This document shows positions 1 through 11,800 of a DNA stretch of 64,000 nt, piece after piece. The notes below the pieces were generated by a model. It had not been told where the DNA came from. It did not search any database and saw only the letters and a list, made by a program, of their open reading frames with translations. Within the stretch, counting starts at the first letter, position 1; every line of letters begins with the position of its first letter. Made by a program: the position numbers and the translations under genes. This DNA is from Sitta carolinensis (lineage: Eukaryota; Chordata; Aves; Passeriformes; Sittidae): the NCBI GenBank assembly GCA_032173965.1, contig JAVUNC010000005.1:43076501-43140500 (forward strand), written 5' to 3'.

Positions 1-71
1 CGCAGAAATAGCACGAAAATAAAGGCTGTCCACAGCTTGCACTCACTGCAACCTTTCTTATTTTCTTTTAG

Positions 72-117
72 GTATCATAGAAGACGCAGGAATCCTAATC
101 CTCCTAAAGACCGATAA
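72..117 (+). CDS. MRPL42: MRPL42 last coding exon (partial gene, C-terminal 14 codons)
   Basis: This is the end of the gene for mitochondrial ribosomal protein mL42, a component of the mitoribosome large subunit. A pyrimidine-rich tract ends in AG at 70-71. The exon's first base (72) completes a split codon ending in G, consistent with Arg. The reading frame from 73 then gives YHRRRRNPNPPKDR and stops at TAA 115-117. The human protein ends in a closely similar basic tail with the same NPPKDR terminus, which identifies the gene. All earlier exons lie left of the window. The plus-strand orientation and the SOCS2 and CRADD genes that follow match the human gene order. The exon is intact and the stop is in the expected place. 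The identification rests on 14 residues plus synteny, so it is strong but not independent of context. Confidence 0.93.
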
Positions 118-190
118 TGAAGATAACTTCTTGTTCATCTGGACTTTGCTGTTAATTTTGATTGGAAATAAAAGTTAGAGAAAGTGACTT
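118..190 (+). terminator. MRPL42: MRPL42 3' UTR and poly(A) signal
   Basis: After the stop codon a short AT-rich 3' UTR contains a canonical AATAAA at 167-172, about 50 bases past the stop. A T/G-rich stretch follows around 185-200, as expected downstream of a cleavage site. The cleavage position is inferred, and more distal sites may also be used. Confidence 0.65.
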
Positions 191-2754
191 GTTTGGCTGT
201 AACAGAACACGCTTAACTTGATTTGACTGTTATTTTCTGCTAAAAACAACGAAATGGCACTTATGAAACAGGGCATCAGTGAAGGCAATTGAGCATTCCT
301 GGTCAGCAAATGGACTAGTCTTAGAACAGGATGTAACAGGGATGGAGCGCTCTGTTAAATTTAAGAGGTCAGAGGCTCATCATTGGTCAAATGAATCCGT
401 ACAAGTCTTGTGTAAAAATGGGAAGTCTAGAAATGGACATGTTTGGTGGGTTTGAGTGGAATAGTATTTTTTTTCATTTAGGAATCTAGTAACTGCAGGT
501 GAGCTTGAATGCTGAAGTATTAAGGAAATAGTATTTATGAAAAATATTATGTGAGCTATTTGTGAAAACAATTAGTTTTCCTTCTGTTACACTTGCAAGA
601 TACCTGATTCCATGTTTAATTCAACATCAGCCAAGTGATTGTATTTAAGTCTATTGTTGTATATGGAAAACTGGCCAACTTGGTTAATTTTTAGCATCCA
701 AGACAGAGTAACTTGCCTTACTAAATCATCCAGCACTCTCAAATATCTAAGAACTTCTGTGTGCTTCCATGGTTCATGAGGTTTTTTTTGTTTGTTTAAT
801 CCCACCCCAACTACCACTCAGTGAGAATGCTGCGTTCATACATAAGCTGGAATAGCTGTATCACAGTAGAAGTTGTTTACATCACTACATCATTACACTG
901 CTCTTTGTAGCATACCAATCCTTCTGCCAAAGAGAAGGATTGACTCTTTATTACATAAAGTGCTTTAAATTTAAAAAACTTGGTCTCATTCTACTTCATT
1001 GCATTAGCATTCTGTAGTGCTTAAATAGTCCTCTTTTAATAGTCTGTCACGTAAAATTTTTTTCCTTCAGGAAAAGGAAAAAAATCTTTGTTCCAATCTA
1101 CAGTTTTAGGCATCAGCCCTCTGATAGAAAGGGCTAGCTTGCAACATCATGCTGCTGCAGAGATCCTGGGGACTTCATTAAGCCACCTTAGTAGATCCTT
1201 CTAAATAATCAGAAAATTATCTCTCTCATACTACTGAAAAACCCTTTTTCCCTTGAACATCCTTTATTTGTGAAAAGAGCGATGTTGGATGTATGTAAAT
1301 AGATTGCCTTTAAATACTTGTGGAAATTTTCACAGAAAACTAATGCCAGTGCCTTTTTAGCTCCCAATGCTGGGTAGCTGATGGTGGTTTATCATGGCAG
1401 AGCCTAAAATCATTTTGCTCCTTTGCTCTGTTGTGCTTATAAGATATCAGAGTTCGTGCTCAAGCCGACATCACTCAAGTGATTTTGGCTCCCTATTAAT
1501 GGCATGTTGCTCATATAAATCTGCTGTTGTGAAGTGATATCTGTGGGGTCTCTGTAAAGGATGTTTCTGCTTAACTAAGTTCAATTGCATGAACATAATT
1601 GTGGGGTTTTCTGCCTGGAATATAACCTTTTAAATAGATTGTAGCAATACAACAAATTTTGGTATTTTCTTCAATTTGTGGTCCCTGATAAGGATTCTGG
1701 TGTATAAGTGAACTTACTGGTGTAGTATTTTGTTATGTTCTAATGCATAAAATTGAGTCCCCTTTATTTTTGGGAAGCTGAGACCTAATTTGTAACCATT
1801 TGACTTCAGTGTAAGAAGAGATATCCTTGAAGCAATTTTAACTTACAATTATTTTTCCCCATTTTTTTCCCCATATTTTTGCTTTACTGCTGCCTAATGC
1901 TGCCAAGAAACTTTGCTTTACAGAGAAACCTTCTATCGTGACAGTTGTCTGTTCTTGCCTGTCAAACCCTGTTTGTGATCAAACATCCACAATCACTGTA
2001 TTTCTGGATTTCACAATGTTTCCCAAATACTTTTGGATTCTTTTCAGGCATTTTGAGAGCTAAAAATCTATTATGTGCTTGGCTGCTATCTTCAAAATAT
2101 TTCCTCTTCTGACCAGTAACTGGAAACTGTCTAAAACACATGTTATGTACTCCATGCCCTTTTGTTATTAATTCGTAACATCGATGTTTTAAAATCTTTC
2201 CCTGCATTGTGCTGCTGCTTTCAGTCTTACTGTTTTCTTTTACTAAATCTTTTTCCTGGGTTACCTGAGGCATGACACAATTTAAAATACTACTCTCACA
2301 GTAATCTGAAGCTCTCTTCTTGGTTTCCTAGGTCTCAAACAACTGTCTTTGTTCCTCTTGTCTTGAAAACTTGGAATTCGGAATTCATCCACTTGATTAT
2401 TGTTCTGCTTCTATTAAAAAAAATCATTTGAAAGTTAGTTTGGGATTTCTGTTTTCTGTTACCCTTGTTCTTTGTAATTGAAAACTTAAGTTGCATAAAA
2501 TTTGCAATGTTAAGTCTGTTCTGGCACTTTGTATCCAAGTTTGGGCACTTAGCCATTTGCTTTGTATCTAGTAGCTATTGAGTGTTCCAGAGTGTTTTAG
2601 GCTCGTTGCTGTGGAGAATAGATAGTTGAGTACATCTTACTGAGGGATGTTTGGGTTTTAAATTTCTCACTAGAAGTCTCCTCAGGCCTTGCTTGCCCTG
2701 CATGCTGTTAGAGAACTGTTTCACTCACGTATCAAAAATTTTGCCCTTAATCCA
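191..2754. other. Intergenic DNA, no gene seen
   Basis: AT-rich unique-looking sequence between MRPL42 and the first CR1 remnant. Open frames here (up to about 100 codons at 1962-2273 on the minus strand) show no recognisable protein similarity or splice structure. I see no RNA gene. Confidence 0.7.
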
Positions 2755-2926
2755 CAGAATCACAGAATTGTTAGGTTTGGAAGGGACTTTCGTTGATCAT
2801 ATTGTCCAACGTTTCTGCTAAGGCAGTGTCACCTGCAGCAGGTGACAGGAACACAACCAAGTGCATTTGGAATGTCTACAGAGAAAACTCCACAACCTCC
2901 TTGGGCAACCTGTTCCAGTGCTCCGG
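2755..2926 (-). mobile_element. CR1 LINE fragment, 3' tail, 5'-truncated
   Basis: Read on the plus strand, the block opens with the reverse complement of the CR1 3' end (AATCACAGAATTGTTAGGTT, then a GGAAGGGACTTT-like segment). It continues through recognisable CR1 tail segments: GATCATATTGTCCAAC, GAACACAACCAAGTGC, CTCCACAACCTCCTTGGGC and CTGTTCCAGTGCTC. The element is therefore on the minus strand, heavily 5'-truncated as is usual for CR1, and diverged by many substitutions and small gaps. No coding potential remains. Boundaries are approximate. Confidence 0.8.
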
Positions 2927-3024
2927 AACAGGAATTCGGACCATTTAAATCGCAGATCAATTAATCTCGGTGCCTTAGTGAAAAGAATTCTTTCCCCTCC
3001 TCTCGTTCCCCCAGATTAAGACTA

Positions 3025-3205
3025 AGCGGGTGCTTCGCGGAGGTGTTTTTCCCTGCGGTGAGCGCCGCGGGAGGTGCCGTGCGGGCTGTGGCTCCGCCGG
3101 GAGGCAGCAGCGCCCGGGGCCGCGGGCACCCGGGAGGCGGCCGGGGCTGCTCCGCCCGGGAGGAGCGCGGCGCACGGAGCGCCCCACCGCCCCCCAAGGG
3201 CTTAC
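3025..3205. promoter_or_regulatory. Isolated small CpG island
   Basis: About 180 bases of very GC- and CpG-rich sequence stand alone in AT-rich intergenic DNA, starting about 100 bases after a CR1 tail. Two segments resemble the CTCF core: one ends GGGAGGCAGCAG at about 3094-3110, the other contains CCCGGGAGGCGGCC at about 3129-3142. Overlapping open frames on both strands here are by-products of the GC content. It could be an orphan promoter, an enhancer or insulator island, or the remnant of an exon of an unannotated transcript. No splice site or coding exon is convincing. Confidence 0.5.
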
Positions 3206-6200
3206 GTTTAAAGGACAGAGGTTTAGTGCCCGTTTGCTTTAACTTTTCTCGGGTGTCTCAGAGACAAAAATAAAGCTCCACCATCCCAGTCTGGGGTAAA
3301 AATGAGTCGACAGTGGGCAGTAGTGAGACCCACGTGACAAGAGTCATGGCTTTGTTTCACTTCCCCTTGACTACAGTGGAGACAGCAGTTACCCACCTGC
3401 CCAGCCATCCTTCCCTCCTTCCCCACACCTCCAGCTATTAAGGTCTATAGGAAACCTCTCTCTTACTGCTGTTGTAATAGGTCTGAACTTCATCTGGCGT
3501 GTCCAAATTCTGCTGTACCACAATAAATTGTTGTGGCAGATCATTATAAGTCACAGTACTGACTGCTTGTTAAAGCCAGCACAGCATTTCTAAGTTACTC
3601 CAGTCTTAATGAATTTTAGCAGCTTCTCTGCTGTAATTTCTCACATGCTCATTCCATCCTCAAAGCCAATACAAAGTTATAAAATGGAGAGAGCAAATAG
3701 ATGTAGACTACATTCCTCATCCTTAATAGATGATGTATATTTTATTTTAATGCTGCAATATAACAAAATTGACCTAGAGCGAACCCACTAGTTACCAGTA
3801 TAAAGGAACAAAGTGTGTACCTACAATCTTGGGGTTATCTCCAACATTGAGACAGATACTAATTAGACATCTAAACCTAAGTGAATCTTCACAGGCTACT
3901 CTTGTGGTCAGTTGGCACAGAAAAAGTACATGCACAAGACAATTGATCTTATTTTAACATTTTATTGTCTAGAATATGTCAGTGGAGGTAACAGCATGTT
4001 TGGTCAGCAATTTTGCATCTCATGGCTTCTGAAGTTTATGGCCTGGTGTGCCACTTTATTAAGGGTCATGATGTAGGTGAGAAGTGATAATCAATGTATC
4101 ACAAAGTTTTTCATTGTGTAGAGACAACATAAAATGTTGGCACGGCCAGTAGAACTGAGGAAGCTTTGCCAACTGGTCTTTATGAAACAGAAATACAGAA
4201 AAAAGCTGTGCTTATATTCAGCTTTACTGCTTGTCAAGATGAAAAACAATGTCAGGTCAGAGGCAGTTTACCTTTTTAAATAAGATCAGTTTTGACTGCT
4301 ACCAAAGTTTAATTCCTCAGCAAAAGGACCTCCCTACCAGCAAAATGAGAGGTGATTAAAAAAAAAAAATAATCTGCAAGAACTATTTTTTAGTATCTCT
4401 TCTGCTAAAACTAATAAAATGTTGACCATGAAAGTTATGGAAAAAAATTAAATGAACAGTGAAAGTGATTGCACTAAGCCATTACCATGTTGAATAAAAA
4501 TTAACCTAAGTAAAAGATTAAACTATTGAAGCATGACCCTCCTGTACAAACATGTATTTCCTACTCACTACTGGTAACAAAACAGGACTTAATAGTTTCA
4601 TGCAAAGATTAGTGTTTCTTAAACACTTTAAGTCATTAGCATCAAGTTTTTTAAACACTGCTGAAGTTTCTTGTCTTAAACACTGCTAGTTTCTCATTCG
4701 AATGTGTTTGATTTGTTTAAACAAATAATATGCTAAGTACTGTTTTTCTGAAGTAGTGTCTGTAGGAGTTACGCTGCATCAGAACTGTGCTGCAGGAGTG
4801 GTCTTCACCTTTGCTTTAGTTAAGACAAACTCATGATTTCCATTCAATAATAAACAAATGCTAGGAAAAAGAATTCCTTGACCCTTAATTAGTTAACATT
4901 TGTTTCATTGGTATAAGTAACATAAGGCTTCATATACTTCTTAAAATTTATTTTGTAATTTTTAATACTGATTGGTTTCATTATGGGTTCATTTGTTATT
5001 TTCCTGGAATAGATGCTTACGGAATTCTCTTTACCCCATGCCATTTTTGCTACAGTTATCCTGGCATTAGTGATGGAGTAACAGTCATAGTGAGTGGATT
5101 TCCTATCCAGAGTAAAAGCACAGAACAAATAAAATTCATGGGAAATTCATCATAAGCAAAGGTAAGAAAAATTAGAGAGAAATTCCCTTTCTAGCGCATA
5201 TACTTATATTTAAGTACTGAAAGAAACATGCTCTGTGTTGGCTGCATGGGGTTCCAATTCACTGACTTTATATGGCCATATTTGTTGGAGAAAGATTTGG
5301 AGTGAGCCCAAAGAGGCCACTGGTAAGGCTGAAAGGTGACACAGTGGGCTGTGAAGAGAAGAGCAGCAGTGGTTAGTACCTTCACAATGCCTAGCCAGGC
5401 CTTGTCCTGTCCAGGGCCAAAAGCTTGAATTGTTAGAACTGCGTGAGTGTTTTGTTTCAACACGACCAAGACTTTAACTCACAACTTTGTGGAAATTATG
5501 TAGGAAAAGCCTTGTATTTCTTTAACAGTGCCGCATTTATTCTGTAGTGAAAATACCTGTGTAACTGTGGCAGGGGAAGCCAGGGCCCTGGGCTTTACCA
5601 CACCCGAGGTGGTGCTGGCAGCAGAGAGGTGTTCAGTATCCTCTGGGCACGTTGTTCCTGCGGCAGTCTGGGAGCAAGCTCAGGCCCCCGCTGCTGCTCC
5701 CACCCCTCCCCATGGCCTCCCCCTGTTGCACAAGCCCTCCTGAAAGCAATGGCTTCCCACTGCTGCAGGGACAGCACCCAGCACTGCTGCCAAGGTCACA
5801 TCTTGCTTGACTTCACAATATGTGTTCTTCCAAACCCCCCAAGCTGGCTGCGCCCCCAGACCTCACCGCGTCCCAGAACGTACAACACGTACCCTCGCTT
5901 CAATGCTAGGAAAGCACCCTTCTCACAGGCTGCAGGACCATTTCACATTATTCACAAGCTTCAAACTGAAAGATAACACTGAAAAATCAGAATTCTGTGT
6001 TGGGTCTAGAGGGGCACCAGAAAGAGTCCAAGGAGGACTGTGGGAAGTGAAAATGGGAGTCTGCTCTAGAGGGAACTAGCCCAGCTAGTGTGAATATAAG
6101 CCACATATATTCTTCTGACGTTCCCAGTTTAAGTCCTTGACAACAGGGACATTTTTTTTAATTTAGAAATACAAGCTTGCCCTCTGAAATCAGGTAGTAT

Positions 6201-8800
6201 GAACCCACAGCATTTTTAGAGATGATCTGACCTTAGATTACCTTTGTTCAGAGTACCAAGTCTGAATGAGTCTGGCATGGGCTTATGCATACATAAAACC
6301 CCAGCAACTCACACACATGTAATTAGTCTTTCCTAAACAATTTCAGTCACCAGTCCCGAGTCTCCAGTTCAGAGATGCCCCAGTTGAGACTCCTGTAAAA
6401 ATTAAAGGATTTTTCTTCTGAATAAACAAATATGCAGAGAAGAAAGTGCATTTCTGTAACACCAAACAAAATCTGGATTTAGGAGCAAGCGTCTTACACA
6501 GTCAACACTGGAGTAAATGAACCATACCAAAGGTCACTAAATGTCATTGCTCTATAATTTTCAGTTTTCTGAGGCTCAAAAAAATCTGAAGAAATGGTTC
6601 AAGTTGAGACACTTGGCAAAATAAGGAGGTGTAAGGCTTCCAAAGTTTCCTGGAGGAAAAAAATCCACAGTAATTGGACATAATTCTTAAAATCTTCATT
6701 TAGGCATTAATAAATAAAAACGTGTATCTTCTCTAGGGTTCACGAAATGTCAACAAAAGAAAATAGTAGTATAAAAAACAAAGAGCTGTTTTTCAGTTAT
6801 TTTCAGGGTATGAGGGGTTTGTTTACTCAAAGATCTGTGACACTGGCAAATAAGCTGTTCCCTTTAAATACCTTGCCAGGTATTGTTTTTGTTTGGGGTT
6901 TTTTTCAGCTGTACTTGTACAACAAATTAATTTTGCTAAAAATACACTACCAATTCAGCACAGATATTTTTAACCATTAATCTCCTTACCTGGCAATTTT
7001 GTCCCCTTAGAGCCATTAGAGCAGCCCAAGGATCTGATCTTAAAATGCTCAAAAAGATTAAAAGATACACTTTAGTTGATTGCTGAAATGTAACTCAGCA
7101 GCATAACTGATCAGTCATTTGAGGAATTTCATTGCTGCTGCTGTGCTTTTTTGATCAGACAGTCCAAAGGGATTTCATTAATGTCTCACTAGTACCTCTG
7201 ATTAAGAAGAAATTTTGAATAGATTGTGAAAGCCCCTAGAAATAATCTGGTTTTAAGTGTTAAGCGTATAAATGCAAATTGAGTAGAAAAAGCTGTTATT
7301 TACGTTCTGTGGACACATGATTTCACTCCCTGATGCATAGGGAAAGAGGAAAGGCCACTGAAAGATTGAAATGCCCTTAAAGAAATTGGGAAAATGGGGA
7401 TCTAATAAAAATACATGCAATGAACCACGTCGTTGGGTGGTATAAATTGGTAAAGCTTTCCAGGTTTGCCACCAGAAACTTTGCTTTATATAGCCCACCT
7501 GCCTGGAGGACTTGAAGAACTCTATGTATTTCTTGGAGAAAGTGGGGGGATGGGTTGAAAGAATGAATATGGTGAAACAAAGGCATATGAACAAATTCAT
7601 GTTCAGCCTTTTATGCAATGGCTAACTCATAACCTGGCATTTTCAAAAAGAGTGTCCCAGAACAAAGTCCCATTCACAACAAGATTTTGCTGTGGACTTA
7701 TGTTAGTTTGAGATTATGTTCTGGAAAAATTATAAAAGCTCCTGAAAAATGTAAGCAGCATATTATAGACCAGTGTGCCTGAAAGTAGAGGACTGTGCTA
7801 GAGGGAAAAGGAAGCACAGTCTGAAAGCTGCATGCTTCATGAACTCAGGCTTTTTACTGGCCTGGCAGAGGCCCTCTGCATGTCCTCAGTTTACCTGGAG
7901 CAGGTCCCTGCTGTCACATGTTCCACTGGAAAGCTCATGATCCCTCCTGCCACGCCTGCTTCTACTTGCAACATCACCAGCAAACACCTAGAGTAGAAAG
8001 AAATAATATTCTCCTCAGGAAAGCTAAGGCATGTTTAAAAATGTACACAAAATATGGCTGTTAATTTGGACCAAACCTGCTCAGTCAAAACAGCAAGAAC
8101 AACCTGGGACAGGGAATTAAAGGTGGGATTGTTTTGCTGGCTTTCCTTATAGAAGGAAAAGGAGTTGACATACCCAACACAGCTGAAGCTCAAACACCAC
8201 AGAACCACTTGATTCTTAAGAGCCTGGGGAGTGATTTCCTCCAAGATTAGTTCTGTTTGACTCAGGATTGCTTTGTGCCTGCCAGCACACAAAACCTGTC
8301 ATAACACAGGCAAAGGTAGGACAGAAATTTCATTCTTGTTCCCTTTTAGGTACATTCTTACCTGCTGTTCTGTCTTATGCAAAAGATACGTCCGATGGCT
8401 AAATGCATCCTTTCTCTCCTCACAGCACTAAGGCTGACCTGCAGCAGCAGGTTCTGCAGCTTCCTTCTGTCTAGTATCATGTGGCATGAAATGCTGGGGA
8501 AAAATTCTGCTGTGCCTCAGGCATCTTTCCAGATCACATTTATTCACAGAGGGATAATTTATCAGAGAATTGAGCTCTGAAGAGACTACTAAAATTAGTG
8601 TCAAATTTTGAAATATAGGGCAATGGCACTGAAAGTCAGAATATGTGTCTAGCCCAAACTCACACTTTATAAAACACTTTGCATATTTGTAATAATTATG
8701 GATAATATTTTCCCTCCTCTGTTCATTTATAAAGGCAGAGAGATAATAACAAACTTAAGCAAATCTGAATTTGGTTACACTGAGCCATCTGTTAATTCTG
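3206..8800. other. Intergenic DNA, no gene seen
   Basis: Mostly AT-rich. A moderately GC-rich patch at about 5550-5900 has overlapping frames on both strands (the longest is 115 codons at 5629-5976 plus) but no recognisable protein. A 121-codon minus-strand frame at 7253-7618 is also unrecognised. I see no repeats beyond short A-runs. Confidence 0.6.
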
Positions 8801-8806
8801 GTATAT

Positions 8807-8820
8807 GGCAGTAGAGGGCA
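8807..8820 (+). promoter_or_regulatory. Candidate CTCF-binding core
   Basis: The sequence GGCAGTAGAGGGCA fits the common vertebrate CTCF core (CA-N-(C/T)-AG-(A/G)-(G/T)GGC-(A/G)). It lies between MRPL42 and SOCS2, where a domain boundary would be plausible. A 14-base match is weak evidence by itself. Confidence 0.35.
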
Positions 8821-11800
8821 TCTAAGGACTTCAAGTCACATATGGTAAGGGATTAAAATCAGATGGCTGAAGAAGTTATTACTCTCCCCCCAAGCTGTTC
8901 ACCCCACCTCAGGACAGAATTGCCACCTCATGACCAAACAGCTCACAAGGCTGCTCCTGATGGATGGCAGTTTTGAGCCACACTGAAACTGGCATTGTTC
9001 TTAAAACATCAGTCTGAAAGCTGTAGTTGTTAAGGAGGAGATGCACGAGTTAATTTCTCTCCCTGCTGCAGGCAGAGCTCTGTCAGAGCCACAGGATGGT
9101 TTTGGGTACAGTACAGGGGGAGATACTGCTTCAAGCAGCCTGTCCAATTTTATCTACTACTGTTTGAGCTTTAATTTCCACATACCTGGAAAAACTGCTT
9201 ACAGGAGGAGCAAGCAATTCTGGGAATGGACAGGCTTGCCAAGAAAAGGTGAGCTGTGGATCAATGCTTTTCCCTTAACCAGAAAGAGTAGCCCTATGTC
9301 TGTTTCCTCTCCTGAGCCTAAAAACTGCCAGCCTGTCTGGCCAGTATTTTGGTTTACGTCCTCCCAATATGCCAGTCAGATACAGGACGATGCATTGAGC
9401 CATCCTGACAAAAAACAAGCACTAATCCTGACAAACAGAGAGAAGGTAGTTGGCAGCTAGCAGCGTTTTCTTGTCATCTGTCCAGGTTTGTATGACATTC
9501 CACATCCAGCCTCCCTTTATACTGAAGCAGGGAAAGCAGCCATGCCTATCTTGAGCCAAAAGAAGCCAACACGTCAGAGGCAGGTTAAGTTCATTACTTG
9601 ATACTAACACTTAATGCACTAATCTGAAAAATGTATTTGAGCCCAGCAGCATATTCACATACAACAGGCTACATATTGTCAATTAACTGTAAGAAGTTTA
9701 AAGTTAATACGTTAGTAAATGTTGATTATCCTGTTATTCAAACTCCTAAGTACAGCAAGACTAAGTCAGGCCTTATGCCGAAGTCTGTTACAGCCTTAGC
9801 CTGAAATTTAAAAGTGGCTCATGACCAGAAGAAGGTTCTACAATTCATTTAATGATTCACAGTACTCCTAAAATGATATTCATCTGTCTGCTCTCATGGC
9901 AGCACTTTCAATCATAAACACTCAATTGTAGGAATTCATCCTCAAGGCCAAATAGCACTGGGTGAATTAAACTCTCCTTAATGTAAGAACTAGAACGGTG
10001 ATATAAAATTAATTTTTTTCTGATGGGAGGCCATTTATTCAGAGACATAACCCAGTTTCTACTTCACTTTACTTTTCACTCAAAAATCTCCCCTTTAGAG
10101 ATAGCCACTGCATCACCTGTTTTAGTTTTCCTTATTAGTTTCAAAATTGCCAACAAAGGAACTTTATTACTTATGGATTGGCAAAGCTTAGGAGAGCTGC
10201 CTTCGTGCTGTCTGTCAGGAAAACTTTTTTCACAGGCATTACTTGCTCTCTTTTACTTTGAGGACTCACAACTGGCAGAAAAACATCTCAAGCCTTCTCA
10301 AGCATAAAAGGCTTGTTTTTTCTGGCAGCATCTAGGACGAGAATGCAAGATTTTGCAGTGCTTTCAGCTGTGCTATCTCTAGGATTTAAAAAAACACAAA
10401 AAACAAAACAGAAAAAACAAACCCAAGAGTGTATGTTTCTCTAAAAAATCCAAAACTTCAAGGACCATGTTTCTGAACATGTGTGTGTATAGGTGCAACA
10501 CATATATACTCCTCTGTGCTCTTTTTCAGCCAAAAAAAACAAGGTAAATAAATATCACACTCACAGCATTTTATGCTATAACCCAAATATTAAAATCCAT
10601 ACCAAATATTCTCCTACTGGTCGTTTGAAAATACTGTATTAAAAATGGTCCTTTCCAGCAGTCCTTTTTTCTACCACATTCAGGAGACAGAAGCAAGAAT
10701 GGGAAGAAAATGCTATCAAAGCATGTATGTTTACAACTTATTCTCCAGTAACTTTTGGCAATATTTAGCTAGTTTTAGTCAGAATGACACTCAATAATTC
10801 ACAAAATAACAGAGTGATAGACCAGAATTCTGCTGTTTATAAAGAAGCCTGACATAGAATAAAGTAAAAACTGCTGTGTAATTTTTTTTTCAACTTAGTA
10901 CCCTGTGTCACCACGTTCTACTTTTCCTTTACATGCCTATCCAAGGTATTTTTATGCTATTTTAGTTTTACGTTAAAATGTAATAGTAAATTGAAGAAAC
11001 TAAGCAAGCACTAAACTTAATTATTTTCATTGAAGATCCCAAGTGTCTAGGTAACATCTCAATGAGTAAACTCATTGCAGTTTAGGCCTTTACTTTTCGA
11101 TAGCAGATAGCACAGGGTGAGATGAGAGATTAAATACCATCTTTATATGGTCAGTTTCATGCTTGTCAGTTATTATCTGTCTACCTACCCACTGAATCAA
11201 AGGGAGTGATCCTTCTTTTTATCGACTGTCTCTGAAAGAAAAGAATCTGGATGTTATTTCAAAGTATAAGTCTCTTGATGCCCTCTTCTGATGTTTGCTT
11301 TTAAATTACACGTGTTGGTTTCCTTTTAGAGCACCCCCGATTCATAGAAATTTTTCACTGAATTCTTTTGTTATTCTCCTTTGCCAAATGCATAATATCA
11401 AGACAGACACACGTGAATAGATAAACATGGCAGGAAATAAGGTGGCAGCTGGTAAAGAATAAAATTGTTTGGTATAAATCTCAATCTATTTCATCAAAAC
11501 ATTCTGTTCCTCAGGCAGCTGGAAAGAGCAGGGTGATCCCATACACTAAAATATTTGTTTTCTCTATGTTTTATTAATTATGTTTTAGAAACTCTTTGAG
11601 AAATAAGAAAACCTTTCTCCTAACTGCTAAGTGAGAAATCTTCTAAGAGTTCACATTGCAGACCTTGTTTGTGCTGTGGAGTTACAATTAACTCATTCCA
11701 ATTTGCTGAAGCTAAAGGCTCAATATTCATATTTCTCTGCTTCAGAACCAGACTGTAATCCCAGGACAGGAAGAAACTGTGGCAGCTGTACACTGTTATT

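Noticed and set aside
9041..9460. 139-codon plus-strand frame upstream of SOCS2
   Set aside because: No recognised similarity and no regulatory context. This length is expected occasionally by chance in 64 kb.
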